A DNA stretch of 64,000 nt from Cryptomeria japonica (lineage: Eukaryota > Streptophyta > Pinopsida > Cupressales > Cupressaceae): positions 198,428,841 to 198,492,840 of the forward strand of contig NC_081408.1 of NCBI RefSeq assembly GCF_030272615.1, in the 5' to 3' direction. Shown here piece after piece: positions 10,745-21,520 of this stretch. Each line of letters begins with the position of its first letter. The first letter of the stretch is position 1. Under the pieces are notes generated by a model. That model worked only from the letters and a program-made list of their open reading frames with translations. It did no database searches and was not told where the DNA came from. Position numbers and translations under genes: made by a program.

Positions 10745-11301
10745 TTAGAGCCATCAAAGTATAACTCCCAAGTTTCATCTTTCTCTATAGAAAGAATGAA
10801 GTCATCAGGAAAGGACTCAGGGTTAGGGAAGGAGAAAGGCAAAGGGGCCTCAACTAAGTGATCAGTCAACGCTTGTCCTTTAATTGCTCTTTGGGAAACA
10901 AACTTAAGGTCAAATTCAGTTAACATCATAACCCACTTAGCTAGACGTCCTGATAAATCAGTTTTAGAGAAAAGATGCTTCAGAGGATCAAACTTTACCA
11001 TGACGTGGACTTCTGAATTTAAAAGATAATGTCTCAATTTTTGAGTCGCAAACACCAAGGCCAAGCATTGTCTTTCTATCGCAGAATATCGGGTCTCATA
11101 ATCGAGTAAGGTATGACTTATGTAATAAACCGGACATTCCTTACCATCTTTATCATGTTGTGCCAACAATGCTGTGAGAGCATGAGAGGAAGCAGCTGTA
11201 TACAGGATAAAGGGTTTAGAAGGTTCGACAGGTTGAAGAATAGGAGGACTAGCCAAATACACTTTTAAATCTTCAAATGCTTGCTGACAATCCTCATTCC
11301 A
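10711..11301 (-). pseudogene. Ty3-type RNase H and connection domain of the gypsy element
   Basis: After one in-frame stop (11302-11304, where relatives usually have a sense codon before WNEDCQ) the frame continues with CQQAFEDLKVYL, PPILQPVEPSKPFILYTAAS, YYISHTLLDYETRYSAIERQ and LRHYLLNSEVHV. These are the classic RNase H motifs of Ty3/gypsy polyproteins. The DPLKHLFSK and RLAKWVMMLTEFDL blocks complete it. The Asp expected in the YTDAS motif reads TAAS, so the first catalytic residue looks lost; this Ty3-type RNase H is often degenerate in Tat elements. Confidence 0.9.
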
Positions 11302-14300
11302 CTAAAAAGTGATATCCTTTTTAAGAAGTTGAGTAAAAGGAAAGGTACGATCCGCAAGTTGAGACACAAACCTACAAATAGCTTGAATCTTTCCTTGTAA
11401 GCTTTTAAGTTGAGATACATTTCGAGGAGGTGGCATGTTAACAATAGCATCTATTTTCTTAGTATCCACCTCAATCCCACGATGCGAAACTATAAATCCT
11501 AATAGTTTCCCACTATCCACACCAAAAACACATTTTCGGGGATTCAAGCGCATGTGATATTTACGAATTCTTTCAAAAATTTGTCGAAGGATTTTAACAT
11601 GATCCATGCGAAGAAAAGATTTGGCCAGAATATCATCAACATAATCCTCCAAAATCTTATGCATATAATCATGAAAGATAAGGGTCATCGCTCGTTGATA
11701 AGTTGCACCGGCGTTTTTAAGTCCAAAAGGCATCATTATCCAACAAAACGTACCCCAAGGAGTGGTGAAAGCGGTTTTGAATTGATCTTGAGGGTTAATG
11801 AAAATTTGATTGTAGCCTGAAAAACCATCCATGAAGGATAAGAGGGCATGTCCTGCCGTAGAATCAACTATCATGTCAATGTTTGGAAGAGGGAAATCAT
11901 CTTTTAAAGAAGCCTTATTTAGATCCCGAAAGTCGGTACACATTCTTATTTTGTTATCTGGTTTAGCCACAGCGACAATGTTTGAAATCCATGGGGAATA
12001 GTCAATAGGGCGGATAAATCCAGCCTCCAATAACTTTTCAATCTCAGCTTTAACAAGCAGAGCTATCTTAGGATTCATTTTTCGAATCTTTTGTTTCACG
12101 AGCTTAGCATCAGGAACTAAGACAATATTATGAGTAACGATCTTAGGATCTATACCAGGCATGTCAGAATATGCCCAAGCAAAGATCTCAGGGAATTCAT
12201 GCAATAGTTCTTCATATTGTTTCTGTTCCTCTTCATCCAAACATTTTCCAATTTTAATGACTTTCTCTTTATTGCAAGGATCCATCTTAACATCAGTGGT
12301 GTCACTTATGAGGAGATTACTTTGTTGAGGAGTATCCTTTAACTGAGGGAATTCTTTCACAATCTCGTCATTATCAATCTCTTTTCCAAAATAGGCTTCA
12401 GTGTTCAAACAATAAGGGAGTCCCCTATTGTGATGATAACGAGGAAGAGTGTCATAGGCTCCCAAGAACTCAGCTAAAGCATCGTCGGTAGGGAAGATAT
12501 CTAGAGCACAATCACCCGAAGAATCCTCATCAATATACTCAGGGTGTTGTATTGATAAAGATGTAGAGATAGCATTAACACTAATGCATGGTCTTTTAGA
12601 GGCTTTAGTACGTCTGCAGGGATTATAACCAAGTCCAAAGGCATAATGTTGAAAATTAGTCTCTAGAGGAACTCTAATCCCTTGTTCATTAGCACCACAA
12701 CCTTTTCCATGATACCCATGCTTAGCAAAAATGCGAAAACCACGACCATAGCGATCAGCCATTTCAGGAAGAGAAGGTGGTTTTTCATAAGACAAAGAAT
12801 CAAACTCTTCATAGTTATAGATGTGAGAAGAGGAAGTTTGAGAAGCGGCCACAAAATTATTACTCATAGCTTCAGGCAGGGTTGATTGTTTTTTAGTTTC
12901 TTCTTTCTTTTCAACTTTGTGATTTTCAGCTTCTTCCTTCTTTTCAACTTTAAGTTCTCTAGAAGGAATCTTATATTCACCCACAAAGGTAGGATTAAAA
13001 TCAAGAGATCCCCAATCATCTTCTGCGAGAACCTTCTCAGGATCAAAATCCTTTTTATGTGTAGTTTCAAGTCGAGAAGGATTTTCTTTAGGAGATCCGA
13101 ATTCATCCAAAGGATTTTGATCATCGGAAAGCGAAGACTCATCGATAGGTTTCTTGTTTAAAGAGTCATCACTAGACGAGGATGGCTTAGAAGAATCTCC
13201 TCTGGAATTAGATGTTTGTAGACAAGCTTGAAAATTAGTATCTCCCATCAAAGTATATGTCTTATTGTTATAAATGAATTTAACTTGTCTATGCAATGTA
13301 GAGGGGACAGCTTGCATGCTGTGAATCCAAGGCCTCCCTAATAACAAGTTGTATGTTAAATTTCCTGGCATAACATGGATAGGAGTAGGCAAAGTAACAG
13401 GTCCTACTGTGAGAGGTAAGGTGATGATACCCAATGAAGTCTTAGCCACATTATCAAAGCCATGAATGGAACGAGAGTCAGGCTCCATAAGAGATGTATC
13501 CACATTCATCTTATGCAATAGATTGATGCTACACACATTAAGGCCAGAGCCATTATCTACTAGTGTTCGTCTTATAGCAGTGTCTTTCATGACAACCACA
13601 ATCATCAAGGGATCATATTGTTGTTGGACTTCACCAGTAGGCAACTCATCTTGCGTAAACACAATTTGAGGTTTAGGATTCATCACGGAGTTAACAAAAG
13701 ATGCTATATTACTAGATGTATTCGGTGGAGGAACATTCAAATCTTTCAAGGCATCTTGTAACATTCCATGATAAGCGGAAGAAGTTTGAATCAAATCCCA
13801 AAGGGATATCTTAGCAGGGGTAGCTTTGAGTTGTTCTATGAGATCATATTCCTTACCCATAACTTGCGAAATACGGGGAGCTTGAGGGAGAATTGGTTGA
13901 GGATTAGGAAGAGAGACTGGAATAACAGGAGGAGGATTAGGTTGCCTATTATTTTTGGTATGATAGGTATGGGAAACCGCATGATAACTCTCTCTAGTTA
14001 TTTGCTTAGCATAATTGTAAGGACTTATAGGTTTTCTTCCTTGTACGGTGATGATTGGTTTATTCGGAGTACAAAAGGAATCATGATCATACCTCCCTTG
14101 GACAGTAAGGAGAGGAGTCTTAGGAATTTGAAAGGTGGGAGAAGGATAAGCACCTTGGACTTCAAAGAGAGGTTTGTTATATTCATTCAAATTTATCATG
14201 TTAACCAATTTAGAGGTCTTGTTTTTGTTTAAAGGTTTCGACAAAGCCACAAAGTCATCAAGAGCATCATCCAACAAAGCATGATCATATCGATTAAAAG

Positions 14301-14595
14301 GTTTGTCTTTTGATTCAAAAGGAGACATCTCCTCATAGAGGGGATTATTGAAAGCAACCATGTTACTAGACTCAGGGGAAGAATGGATAGGAATGTATCC
14401 TTGAGAGGAATCATTCGACTTATCTTTCTCATCACACCTAAATGGCATAGTAACAAGGTTTATGAGTTTTTGGTAAAATGAAGGTTTAGCATCCTTGGGG
14501 TTTAAAAATTCATCTAAAGCTTCATCTAATTCATCTTGGCTATACTCATAATAATCATCAAATGCATGAACATTTTGCAAATAAAAATTTGACAT
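11302..14595 (-). CDS. Gypsy protease-reverse transcriptase polyprotein (Tat type), open for 1,097 codons
   Basis: This is the longest intact frame in the window. The N-terminal ~300 residues are acidic and low-complexity, with three spaced VQG repeats (~143-183) and a Pro-rich stretch (~220-235). The block LIEQLKATPAKISLWDLIQ (~250) and the protease motif LVDNGSGLN (~345) follow; DNGSG replaces the usual DTGS/DSGA. At ~622-650 is a G-patch-like HGYHGKGCGANEQGI. RT occupies ~830-1040: TDFRDLNKA, FMDGFSGYNQI (~919), MPFGLKNAGATYQRAM and the active site YVDD (~982). No gag capsid domain or zinc knuckle is visible. It would act in a cytoplasmic particle to copy element RNA. It begins about 150 bases after the PBS and ends at the stop before RNase H. 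Confidence 0.92.
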   Translation of the reverse strand: MSNFYLQNVHAFDDYYEYSQDELDEALDEFLNPKDAKPSFYQKLINLVTMPFRCDEKDKSNDSSQGYIPIHSSPESSNMVAFNNPLYEEMSPFESKDKPFNRYDHALLDDALDDFVALSKPLNKNKTSKLVNMINLNEYNKPLFEVQGAYPSPTFQIPKTPLLTVQGRYDHDSFCTPNKPIITVQGRKPISPYNYAKQITRESYHAVSHTYHTKNNRQPNPPPVIPVSLPNPQPILPQAPRISQVMGKEYDLIEQLKATPAKISLWDLIQTSSAYHGMLQDALKDLNVPPPNTSSNIASFVNSVMNPKPQIVFTQDELPTGEVQQQYDPLMIVVVMKDTAIRRTLVDNGSGLNVCSINLLHKMNVDTSLMEPDSRSIHGFDNVAKTSLGIITLPLTVGPVTLPTPIHVMPGNLTYNLLLGRPWIHSMQAVPSTLHRQVKFIYNNKTYTLMGDTNFQACLQTSNSRGDSSKPSSSSDDSLNKKPIDESSLSDDQNPLDEFGSPKENPSRLETTHKKDFDPEKVLAEDDWGSLDFNPTFVGEYKIPSRELKVEKKEEAENHKVEKKEETKKQSTLPEAMSNNFVAASQTSSSHIYNYEEFDSLSYEKPPSLPEMADRYGRGFRIFAKHGYHGKGCGANEQGIRVPLETNFQHYAFGLGYNPCRRTKASKRPCISVNAISTSLSIQHPEYIDEDSSGDCALDIFPTDDALAEFLGAYDTLPRYHHNRGLPYCLNTEAYFGKEIDNDEIVKEFPQLKDTPQQSNLLISDTTDVKMDPCNKEKVIKIGKCLDEEEQKQYEELLHEFPEIFAWAYSDMPGIDPKIVTHNIVLVPDAKLVKQKIRKMNPKIALLVKAEIEKLLEAGFIRPIDYSPWISNIVAVAKPDNKIRMCTDFRDLNKASLKDDFPLPNIDMIVDSTAGHALLSFMDGFSGYNQIFINPQDQFKTAFTTPWGTFCWIMMPFGLKNAGATYQRAMTLIFHDYMHKILEDYVDDILAKSFLRMDHVKILRQIFERIRKYHMRLNPRKCVFGVDSGKLLGFIVSHRGIEVDTKKIDAIVNMPPPRNVSQLKSLQGKIQAICRFVSQLADRTFPFTQLLKKDITF

Positions 14596-14750
14596 TTTGA
14601 AAAGATTGCATAAAATTTAAACACACAATGCAAAGAAACACAAGTTCTCTCTCTTTTTTTTTTTTTTTAATGAAATGAAATGAAAACACACTAAATCTAG
14701 ATCTAGATCTAACACATGCAATGCAAGAGGAAGCAATGATAGATTCACGT

Positions 14751-14761
14751 CAGGTTCACCA
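14751..14761 (-). promoter_or_regulatory. Primer-binding site of the gypsy element
   Basis: The minus strand reads TGGTGAACCTG, starting with the TGG that pairs with a tRNA 3' CCA, three bases from the LTR edge. The same motif (TGGTGAACTTGA) occurs at 62404-62415 beside the E6 LTR. I cannot assign the tRNA. Confidence 0.6.
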
Positions 14762-14764
14762 AAA

Positions 14765-16422
14765 TGTGTGGGGGGAAAAAAGCGAGACTAGGTTAATCAT
14801 GCCCTAATCCTACCTTTTGACACACATTACGGAATACGAAAGAGCCTAGAGATATCGCACAATTGGCTACTTCTTTTGGTGAAAGAGAGAGCCACGGGAT
14901 ATCTATTAGGATTTCTATTCCCTTGTTGAAATTGTAAGATCAAGTAATGCAAGTTCAAACCCTAATCTCAAAATGCAAGTATGAACCAATAACAAGATTG
15001 CAGAATTGAGATTAAACAATGAACAGCTGTAAGTACAAGGATGAAATAAGAATGCAGATATGTACCCGGAGTCAAAATCGGACTGAAAATGTTCGGGACG
15101 GGGGCGCGGGCGCCACTGTCCTGAAAACTGCACCGGAAACCACTGTTCTGCACTCTGAAACACTGTCTGGAAACTGTCTGCAAACTGTCTGTCCGGAGGA
15201 CCAGGGCGCCCAGCACCTCTGTCCCAAGGACCAGGGCACCCAGCACCCCTGTCCTAGTAGGACCAGGGTGCCCAGCGCCCCTGTCCCAGTCTCCTGCTCT
15301 GCAATTTCACACAGAGTGCTGTTCCAATCTTCTCTCTCTGGATCTGTATCCCGCGACGTCGTCCGAATCCCGAAACCTACAATAATATCTAAAAAGGGGG
15401 AGGGGCGGCTATATAGGGTTTTGCCTTAGTCAAACCCCCACTTCGGTGATTTCCACCTCCACGAATAGCCAAGTTGTTTTGTAAAATGTATTGTGTGTGC
15501 AGACCTAGTGTGTGTGCAAGGTCCAAAATGCAAGAAAGCAAACTAGAGCAACCTAGAAAGTAAACCCTAATTGCTTGCAAATGATAATGTAAATGCTCTA
15601 AATAAAGATGCAATGTGATCTAAAGCATGGATAAATGATGTATCAAAGCTTATGCAAAGACATGAAAACAATACGAAATCATACCCAACCCTCAAGGGAG
15701 GAGTACAAGCCAATCTTCAGTCGGTAATCCCCTATTGTTCTTCAATGTCTTCCAAGCCCTAAGTGGATGAATGAATTTGATAGATGCTTAATAGAAAGAT
15801 GTTATAAGATGTTGAAGTCCTCAAAGATCTGCTCTTTTGCTGCATATGAAGTTCCTGGAAACAAAAATCCGATCTCTCCAAATGAGGAAAGAGAGCTTTT
15901 ATGTATGAAACCCTAGGTCGTAAATTGGTATTTTGGCCGACCTAGAGATTGAATATCCCGCCAATTTCTTGGGGTTAAGCTTTATTTTATGATTGGATCG
16001 TGCTCCTAAAATTTCGGGAAAAATGTCCGGGACCATGTGCACCGGGCGCCACGGTCCCGACAACTTTTCACCAAATTTTCAGGGCCGTCGGATATGATGA
16101 TTTTAGAGAGAATCCTAAAGTTACAGGTGATTTCGAGATGTTTTGACCCCAAAACCAAGCCCCCAAGTTCGGAATAGGACTTAATTAGGGTTTTTGATTA
16201 AGTGATGTATTGAAGGAATAAAATACGAAGGGAGCGCTTTAGTGAAAGGGCCCAACTTTGTGATGTAGAGAATGATGAAATAGGACCTTAGGCCTAATTA
16301 ATTTGATTAATTAAGTGCTTAAGGAGAAATGCAATGCAGAATGCAAAATGCACTAAGGCGGGTGCTAAACTAGGTGTGAAATTGTACCACCTTAGCGAGT
16401 GCGTACAATTTACGACGCTACA
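14765..16422 (-). repeat. 5' LTR of the gypsy element
   Basis: It starts TGTGTGGGG three bases from the PBS and ends GCTACA where the copia E3 LTR sequence begins, giving about 1,658 bp with TG...CA ends. It is richer in G and C than its neighbours at 15090-15370, and holds a triplicated 30-bp unit and a GGGACC...GGTCCC inverted repeat near 16030-16060. The second LTR is not in the window, so the borders rest on the PBS on one side and on the copia LTR on the other. Confidence 0.75.
15198..15290. repeat. Triplicated ~31-bp unit in the gypsy LTR
   Basis: Three units begin with GGACCAGGG at about 15198, 15228 and 15260, each followed by a CCCAGC...CCTGTCC segment, with a few substitutions between units. 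Confidence 0.9.
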
Positions 16423-16617
16423 ATATCAAAAATCCTGTCGGCCTCTATGTCGGTATGCTTCCTTTCTTTGTGCCGGTGTAGAGTCTGATCTTGCTAGTGC
16501 CGATGTAATGCATTGCCGGTGTAATGCCTTTCTGGTGCCATAGGATTGTAAGGTTGCCATCAATGACAAAACCTTCAATCACCTACAATGTCTCATTGGA
16601 GTGTGCATATGCCAACA
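16423..16617 (-). repeat. 3' LTR fragment of E3
   Basis: It matches the last 200 bp of the 5' LTR at 22119-22318, for example GTCGGCCTCT, GGATTGTAAGGTTGCC and GTGCATATGCCAACA, with roughly one mismatch per 20 bases. The missing ~600 bp coincides with the gypsy LTR border. Confidence 0.92.
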
Positions 16618-16828
16618 ATCTCCCCGTTTGGCATTGATGGCAACACTCCTGAGAAAATTCAAAAGTGTATCCAAAACTGTAATCCAAAAATGTTTCCAAA
16701 AATATGTTACCAAAATTATAAGAACTCCCCCCGAGTAGATAAGTCTTTTGCCGGTTATTTTCTCATACTACTACTCCCCCTTTGGCATCAATGACAAAGG
16801 TTTTCAATATGTCAATAGAGTTGTAGTC
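16618..16828 (-). promoter_or_regulatory. E3 purine tracts and 3' untranslated region
   Basis: On the minus strand GCCAAACGGGGAGAT (16618-16632) abuts the LTR; two further tracts occur near 16726-16735 (CGGGGGGAGTT) and near 16772-16786 (GCCAAAGGGGGAGTAGT). Confidence 0.8.
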
Positions 16829-19800
16829 TCAACCTTGTAGCTGGGTGGTTACAATTTGAAAAAGATCTCCCAAAATCAAGTTTATACTTTCCATAAACTT
16901 CTTGTTGTCCTTTATTGTTGTCTCTGTTCTTTTAACTGTACCAGTGAGGTGCTGCATATGCTCTGTCGGTGTTTTCTGTCCTTGTACAAGTGCCTCAGAT
17001 ATTTCCTTCCATAATGATGCTAGATAGTCCAATCTTGGACTCAGTTTTAGTCTCAAATTCTTTGCCTTATTTACTATTCTCTCCTTTTCTTTTTCTAACT
17101 TAAGTAACTCTTCCTCAAAACTTATTACCCTTTGCTCAAAAACTGATAATGTATCAAGCGAGTTAACAAAATTGTCTGCAAGTTTATTGATTTCATCTTG
17201 TACCATGCTCATCTTCTTATCTATGTCTACTGTCAAAAATTTTGTCTTGCAGGTGTCTTTGTACAGAGTTTTGTATTCCTTCAATAAGTTACACAGATTC
17301 GGTAGAAGTGTGTCAAATTCCCTAGTACACTTCTTTATCTGATCTTCAAAGAATTTTTTCTTTTCAATTTCTAACTTATTCTTCAATGCCTCTTCCTTTA
17401 TTTGCTCGACAGTCACAGTGTTCTCAATGATGTATTTACAAAAAGTGTCAAGTTGTTTTAAAGAATCGTTATTGTCCATGTTATAGTTAGGGGCTATCAT
17501 CTTCAAAATTGGGATTGTGTCATCTATAGCTTTATAAGCCTATGAACTACAATCTATTATCCTTTTGATTGAATCTAAGAGTACTTAGTTACATTTGTTG
17601 ATTTGTGGCCTGTTGAGGAGGAACCAACATTCTGAATTCTGCTGGTGGAGGAAGTAACCAAGCTTGTAGTGACCTCTGGTAGGTCAGTCTATGTTTCCAT
17701 TTCTTTAAGCAATGGCTTTTGATCTTCTCCTATTGCCGGTTGTACTATTTTCTCATGACTCTGTTCCTATACCTGTTCCTGTTCCGGAGCCCTTTTCTCT
17801 TCTTGTTTCTCTGTTTGTTGCTCTGTGTTATCATCTGTCGGTTTCTCTTGTGTTTGATCAGTTTGCTCAGTTACCGGTGGCTCAATAGCCATGTCTGTCA
17901 TACTAGTTGTATCTTTATCTACCACAATGTTGATCTTTTGTGCATCAACATCTACTGTGTATAGTACCTTAGGATTAGGATTTGTATCCTTCATGTCCAT
18001 ACTCTCATCTATCGGTTGATCTTTAGTAGTTTTTACCAGTGATGCAATTTAAGGCGGTGGGGATAAGTTATCTTTAACTTTGATGCTCGAAGATCCACCA
18101 ACCTTTCCTTTACCCTTCTCTCTTTCCTTCTGGTATACCTTTATTGGTTTGGGGTTCCTGTATTCTTCTTGTTTTTCTTTTTCAACTAGGAATATATCCC
18201 ATGCATTTTCTATTTCTTCAGTTACCTCATTAACTCTTCCAACCATTAAAGCTATATATCGGTGTGTAGTAGAGAATACTGACTGGTTGGCTTCTACAAT
18301 TAAATCATCTATCTCCTTAGGTGAGTTTACCATCAAAAATTTCTTATACATGTCCATGTGCAAAATAACACTATTTTCCACTTGTTCTTTTTCATCTGCT
18401 GTCAAAGTGTCATAGACCTTTCCTATGTTTTTGAGTTTCCCTTCCTCTGTAATTTCATTTAGCAATATGTCAAGAGGGGCCAACTTTTGTTTTGTTCTCT
18501 TCTTCTTCTTGGGTGTCAGTTTCTTCTTTGGTGTAGTCTTTTTAACTAGAGATCTCACTGCTTGTTGTTTCTGTCTAGTTCTCCTCGGTGAGGGTGTGGT
18601 TGCCAGTGAAGGATCTCTTTTCCTTACAACTCTTTTGGAAGTTGCAGGCATATCACTCTCTGAGGAAGTTCCTACCGGTGATAGGTGAGTTTCAAGCTGT
18701 GGGGCTGCTAACTCATCCTCAGTGATACCGGTTTGTTTCAGTATATCTTTTTTAAGAGCCTTTGCCTATCTAGAACCTCTTCTCACAACTACCTCAACCT
18801 TTTTCACTCTCTTTTTAGATTGAATTTGATTTTCTATGGTCTCAGCACTACCAAATATTTCTTCCTTTGGTTCATTTGGTGCTTCAAGAAGTGCTTTAGC
18901 ATAAGTCTCAATTATATGATCATCAGTCTCATAACCCATCTCTGTTACCCAAATTGTTCTAGGGATGACTGCTTCCATCCAGATCTCATCCTTTTTTATT
19001 ACAAAACATATATCATCCTTGTATTTGTCAACAATCTTCTGTGATAATTTGATTCTCTTCTTCATTTTGGCCTTAAGGGCTTGAAAGTATTCATGGATAT
19101 TCTTTTCCTTATCTTCACCCATGTTATTCAATAGTTATGTTAACTGTTTTCCTACTGGTATATCAAATCCAAGTACTTTATAGCCTATACCGGGAACCTG
19201 TTTGGTTATGTGTAGCATCAAGAATACAAGCAGATTACCAAACCTAAAAGTTCATTTCTTATCTTTCTTTATCTTTCCTAAGTTGTCAATTAACTCATCT
19301 TTTAACCATTCACATATGTCAATTTTCACATTGTCTGTAACCATATCATAAGCACTTTTAATGCACAAACTGGAAACTGAGTTAAGTCTATTTGCATGAG
19401 TAGCTTTATACCCTAAAATCATGCTTACAAATCTCACATTTATATCAGTCACATCATTTACCCTCAAGGACCTTCTGTCAGATGTTGCACCAGTTAAGTT
19501 CATTACTAGGTCATTGGAGACCTTCTTAGTCTTGTCTGATCTTTTACCGGTGGAAGGTAACCCTATGACAACTTTCACAGCTTCCTTGGTAATTTTGTGA
19601 ATTGCATCTAACCAGAAAAATTCACCATGTACCCTGCTTAAGACTATCCTAATCACATCCTTGGGAAATTCAAGAATGCAGAGGATTTCAGTAAATCCTA
19701 GGGTTTCAATGATTTTATGTTCCGGTTTTACATTTTTGAAATTATCACATATGACAGATTTATACATTTTTTTGATCTCTTCATCTCCCAATTCCTCTAT

Positions 19801-19986
19801 GTTACAGTGAATGTAAATTATGGGATCTTTAGCATAAACAACTCCTTTTGGTATTTGAGAGAAAGTACCTATGTTATCATCTTTCTTTTCTACCTTGGGA
19901 GCTAGTTGAAATACAGGCCTAGGGCATTTTATAACCTCAACTACAGTAGGGTTTTCTATATATTCAAGTGCAGAGGTGGATGCCAT
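16829..19986 (-). pseudogene. Accessory protein of E3, unknown function, ~1,050 codons with interruptions
   Basis: I do not recognise this protein. It starts at ATG 19986 and is now broken into frames 19252-19986, 18766-19131, 18049-18651, 17767-18000 and 16829-17506. The N-terminal ~400 residues look globular, with HGEFFWLDAIHKITKEAV followed by a GLPSTG turn and CEWLKDELIDNLGKIKK. Next is a very basic Lys/Arg/Pro segment (TPKKKLTPKKKKRTKQKL, near 18500) that could be a nuclear localisation or nucleic-acid-binding region, then an acidic Thr/Gln/Glu-rich part, and a C-terminal ~225 residues of coiled-coil character (16829-17506). It sits where pol should be. Three other copies with similar layout are at 34833-41745, 47268-50388 and 55928-59151. 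A DNA- or RNA-binding structural protein is possible but is only a guess. Confidence 0.7.
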
Positions 19987-20278
19987 GATGATAAATACAT
20001 ATTTCTACCTTTGGATGGATTGATTGCTTGAAGTGCTTCGCCTCTTTGCTCGAAATCCCTTAGCTCTGCAAATATCACGCTCTTCAAATGTTTGAAATCT
20101 CGGTGAAGTGAAATGGAGCCAAAACCACAAATTTATAATGTCTATTTTCCATCTACCACATTTAATGTATGTCGGTTAAGTAGTCACTTAACATTGTCTG
20201 TCGGTAATGAAGTAATTTCCAACTTCTCACCATTAACCGAGGGAATTATAGCATATGTGTCATTAGATTGTCAAACCC
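19987..20278 (-). other. Spacer between the two E3 frames
   Basis: About 290 bp between the gag-like stop and the ATG of the accessory frame. It contains repeated GTCGGT/ACCGAC-type motifs; no open frame of note and no splice signal I could trust. Confidence 0.5.
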
Positions 20279-21476
20279 TCAAGGAAACTTTCTTCAATTT
20301 GATGAAGAACTTCCTACCGATGGATTAATACCCTATTCTACCGGTGGAGTAATACTCGGTTCTATCGGTGGAGTGTTGATTGGTTCTACCGGTGGAGGAG
20401 TATTCCCAACATTTAGATCAGCTTTTCTAATCCATTATTTTGAGAATTCTTGTTTTACCTCTTCAACTTTTTCTTTCCCTTTCAAGCTAGAACCTTTGTT
20501 ATCTGTCGATGATCCTTTGCTTCTATAGAATTTTGCAATATGTCCAATCTTGTTACATGCATACCAAGTCACATTATTCTTTTGAATAGCCTTTCCATAA
20601 CTTATGTCGGTTTGTGTTCTGCATTGATTAGATAAATGTCCAAATCTTCCACAAACATAACATCTCACTCATTTTGCAATTTTCAGAGTTGTGACCAACT
20701 TTGTTGCTTTTTGAACATTGACCGGTGGGTGTGTTGATATTCTGATAATTTCTAGATCTACATTCATTTTCTCTATGACCATACTTATTACAGTTAAAGC
20801 ATTTTCCATTGAATTTATAAGCATTAGGTTGCCTTACCGATTTGCTATGATCCTATGTGTTTGCAGTACCAGAGCTTTCACCAACTTCAAAGCCAATTCC
20901 AGAAGTGTCACCTTTAGGTTTTTTATTTTTCAGCAAGTTACCAAGTTCCTCTGAGCTTTTCTTGAATTTTTCTTTATGTTGATTTGCAGTATCCAGTTCT
21001 CTTTCTAAGACTTCTTTCTACCTCATCAGTTCATTGGAGTCATTCTGAGTGTGCATCAGATCTGTCTTCAATAAATCATTTTCATAGCTAAGTCTTGTGT
21101 TCTCATTTGCTGCATCACTTAGTCTTCTGGTCAAATCTTCTTCATTCTTCTTCCTATCTTCAATTTCTTTACAAAATCTCATAGTCATATCCTACATCTC
21201 ATTCTTTGTTTTTATGTTCTCTTGTTTCAGCTTGTTTATCATATCATTAAGTGAATCCTTTTTATCATTCTCATTTTGCATCTTTTCACAAAGTTCTCTT
21301 CTCTTATTTCTTGAAATAGTAAGATTCTCTTGAAGTGCCTGAATCATATCCTGAGCTGCTTTTAGATCATCTTCTAGTTTGATATTTTTCAATTTCTCTG
21401 CATCATAGTCTGAAAGAGCTGCTTCAAGTTGCTTCATCAGATTTTCCATATCTACCAGTGTCAAGATCTTCCTCAA
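20279..21476 (-). pseudogene. Gag-like protein of E3: coiled coil, four zinc knuckles, Pro-rich octapeptide repeats
   Basis: Reading starts within 45 bases of the PBS. The first ~170 codons are a heptad-rich coiled coil (MENLMKQLEAALSDYDAEKL, and KELEREL-like segments) in place of the usual capsid region. Four zinc-knuckle units follow in a row (about 20820-20545): CFNCNKYGHRENEC intact; CSKSNKVGHNSENC with the second Cys changed; CYVCGRFGHLSNQC intact; and WYACNKIGHIAKFY with first and last Cys lost. After one stop at 20435 the same frame continues to WIRKADLNVGN and a TPPVEP-type octapeptide repeat encoded by a 24-bp minisatellite. Three or four stops interrupt it. Likely role: binding element RNA; the coiled coil may assemble the particle. 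Confidence 0.8.
20312..20407. repeat. 24-bp minisatellite, four units
   Basis: Units start at 20312, 20336, 20360 and 20384 with the core TTCTACCGGTGGAG and variable ends. On the minus strand each unit codes for eight residues of the type xxTPPVEP. Confidence 0.9.
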
Positions 21477-21506
21477 GCTATTAGGCTTCTAAAAATAGAG
21501 GACCAA

Positions 21507-21518
21507 GCTCTGATACCA
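21507..21518 (-). promoter_or_regulatory. Primer-binding site of E3 (tRNA-iMet)
   Basis: The minus strand reads TGGTATCAGAGC, a perfect copia PBS two bases from the LTR. Confidence 0.95.
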
Positions 21519-21520
21519 AT

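Larger units (their letters stand above)
10216..16422 (-). mobile_element. Ty3/gypsy element, Tat/Ogre type, truncated
   Basis: Order on the minus strand: LTR 14765-16422, PBS, a 1,097-codon frame with protease and RT, a Ty3-type RNase H, then a second RNase H of the archaeal type. Dual RNase H is the hallmark of the Tat/Ogre lineage. Integrase, the 3' untranslated region and the 3' LTR are missing; the second RNase H ends inside the copia E2 LTR. A canonical gag domain is not visible either. Confidence 0.9.

Noticed and set aside
12663-14456. Several frames of 60-150 codons overlapping the gypsy polyprotein on either strand
   Set aside because: They are shadows of the 1,097-codon frame, which alone carries known motifs.
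15019-15429. 136-codon plus-strand frame with DQG-type peptide repeats
   Set aside because: The peptide repeat only mirrors the triplicated 31-bp unit of the LTR; the region is noncoding LTR.
17719-19044. Phe/Leu-rich plus-strand frames opposite the E3 accessory frame
   Set aside because: Hydrophobic composition arises from antisense reading of Lys/Glu-rich codons; no motif of their own.
21192-21476. Host structural coiled-coil gene
   Set aside because: It begins within 45 bases of a perfect PBS and leads into zinc knuckles, so it is element gag.
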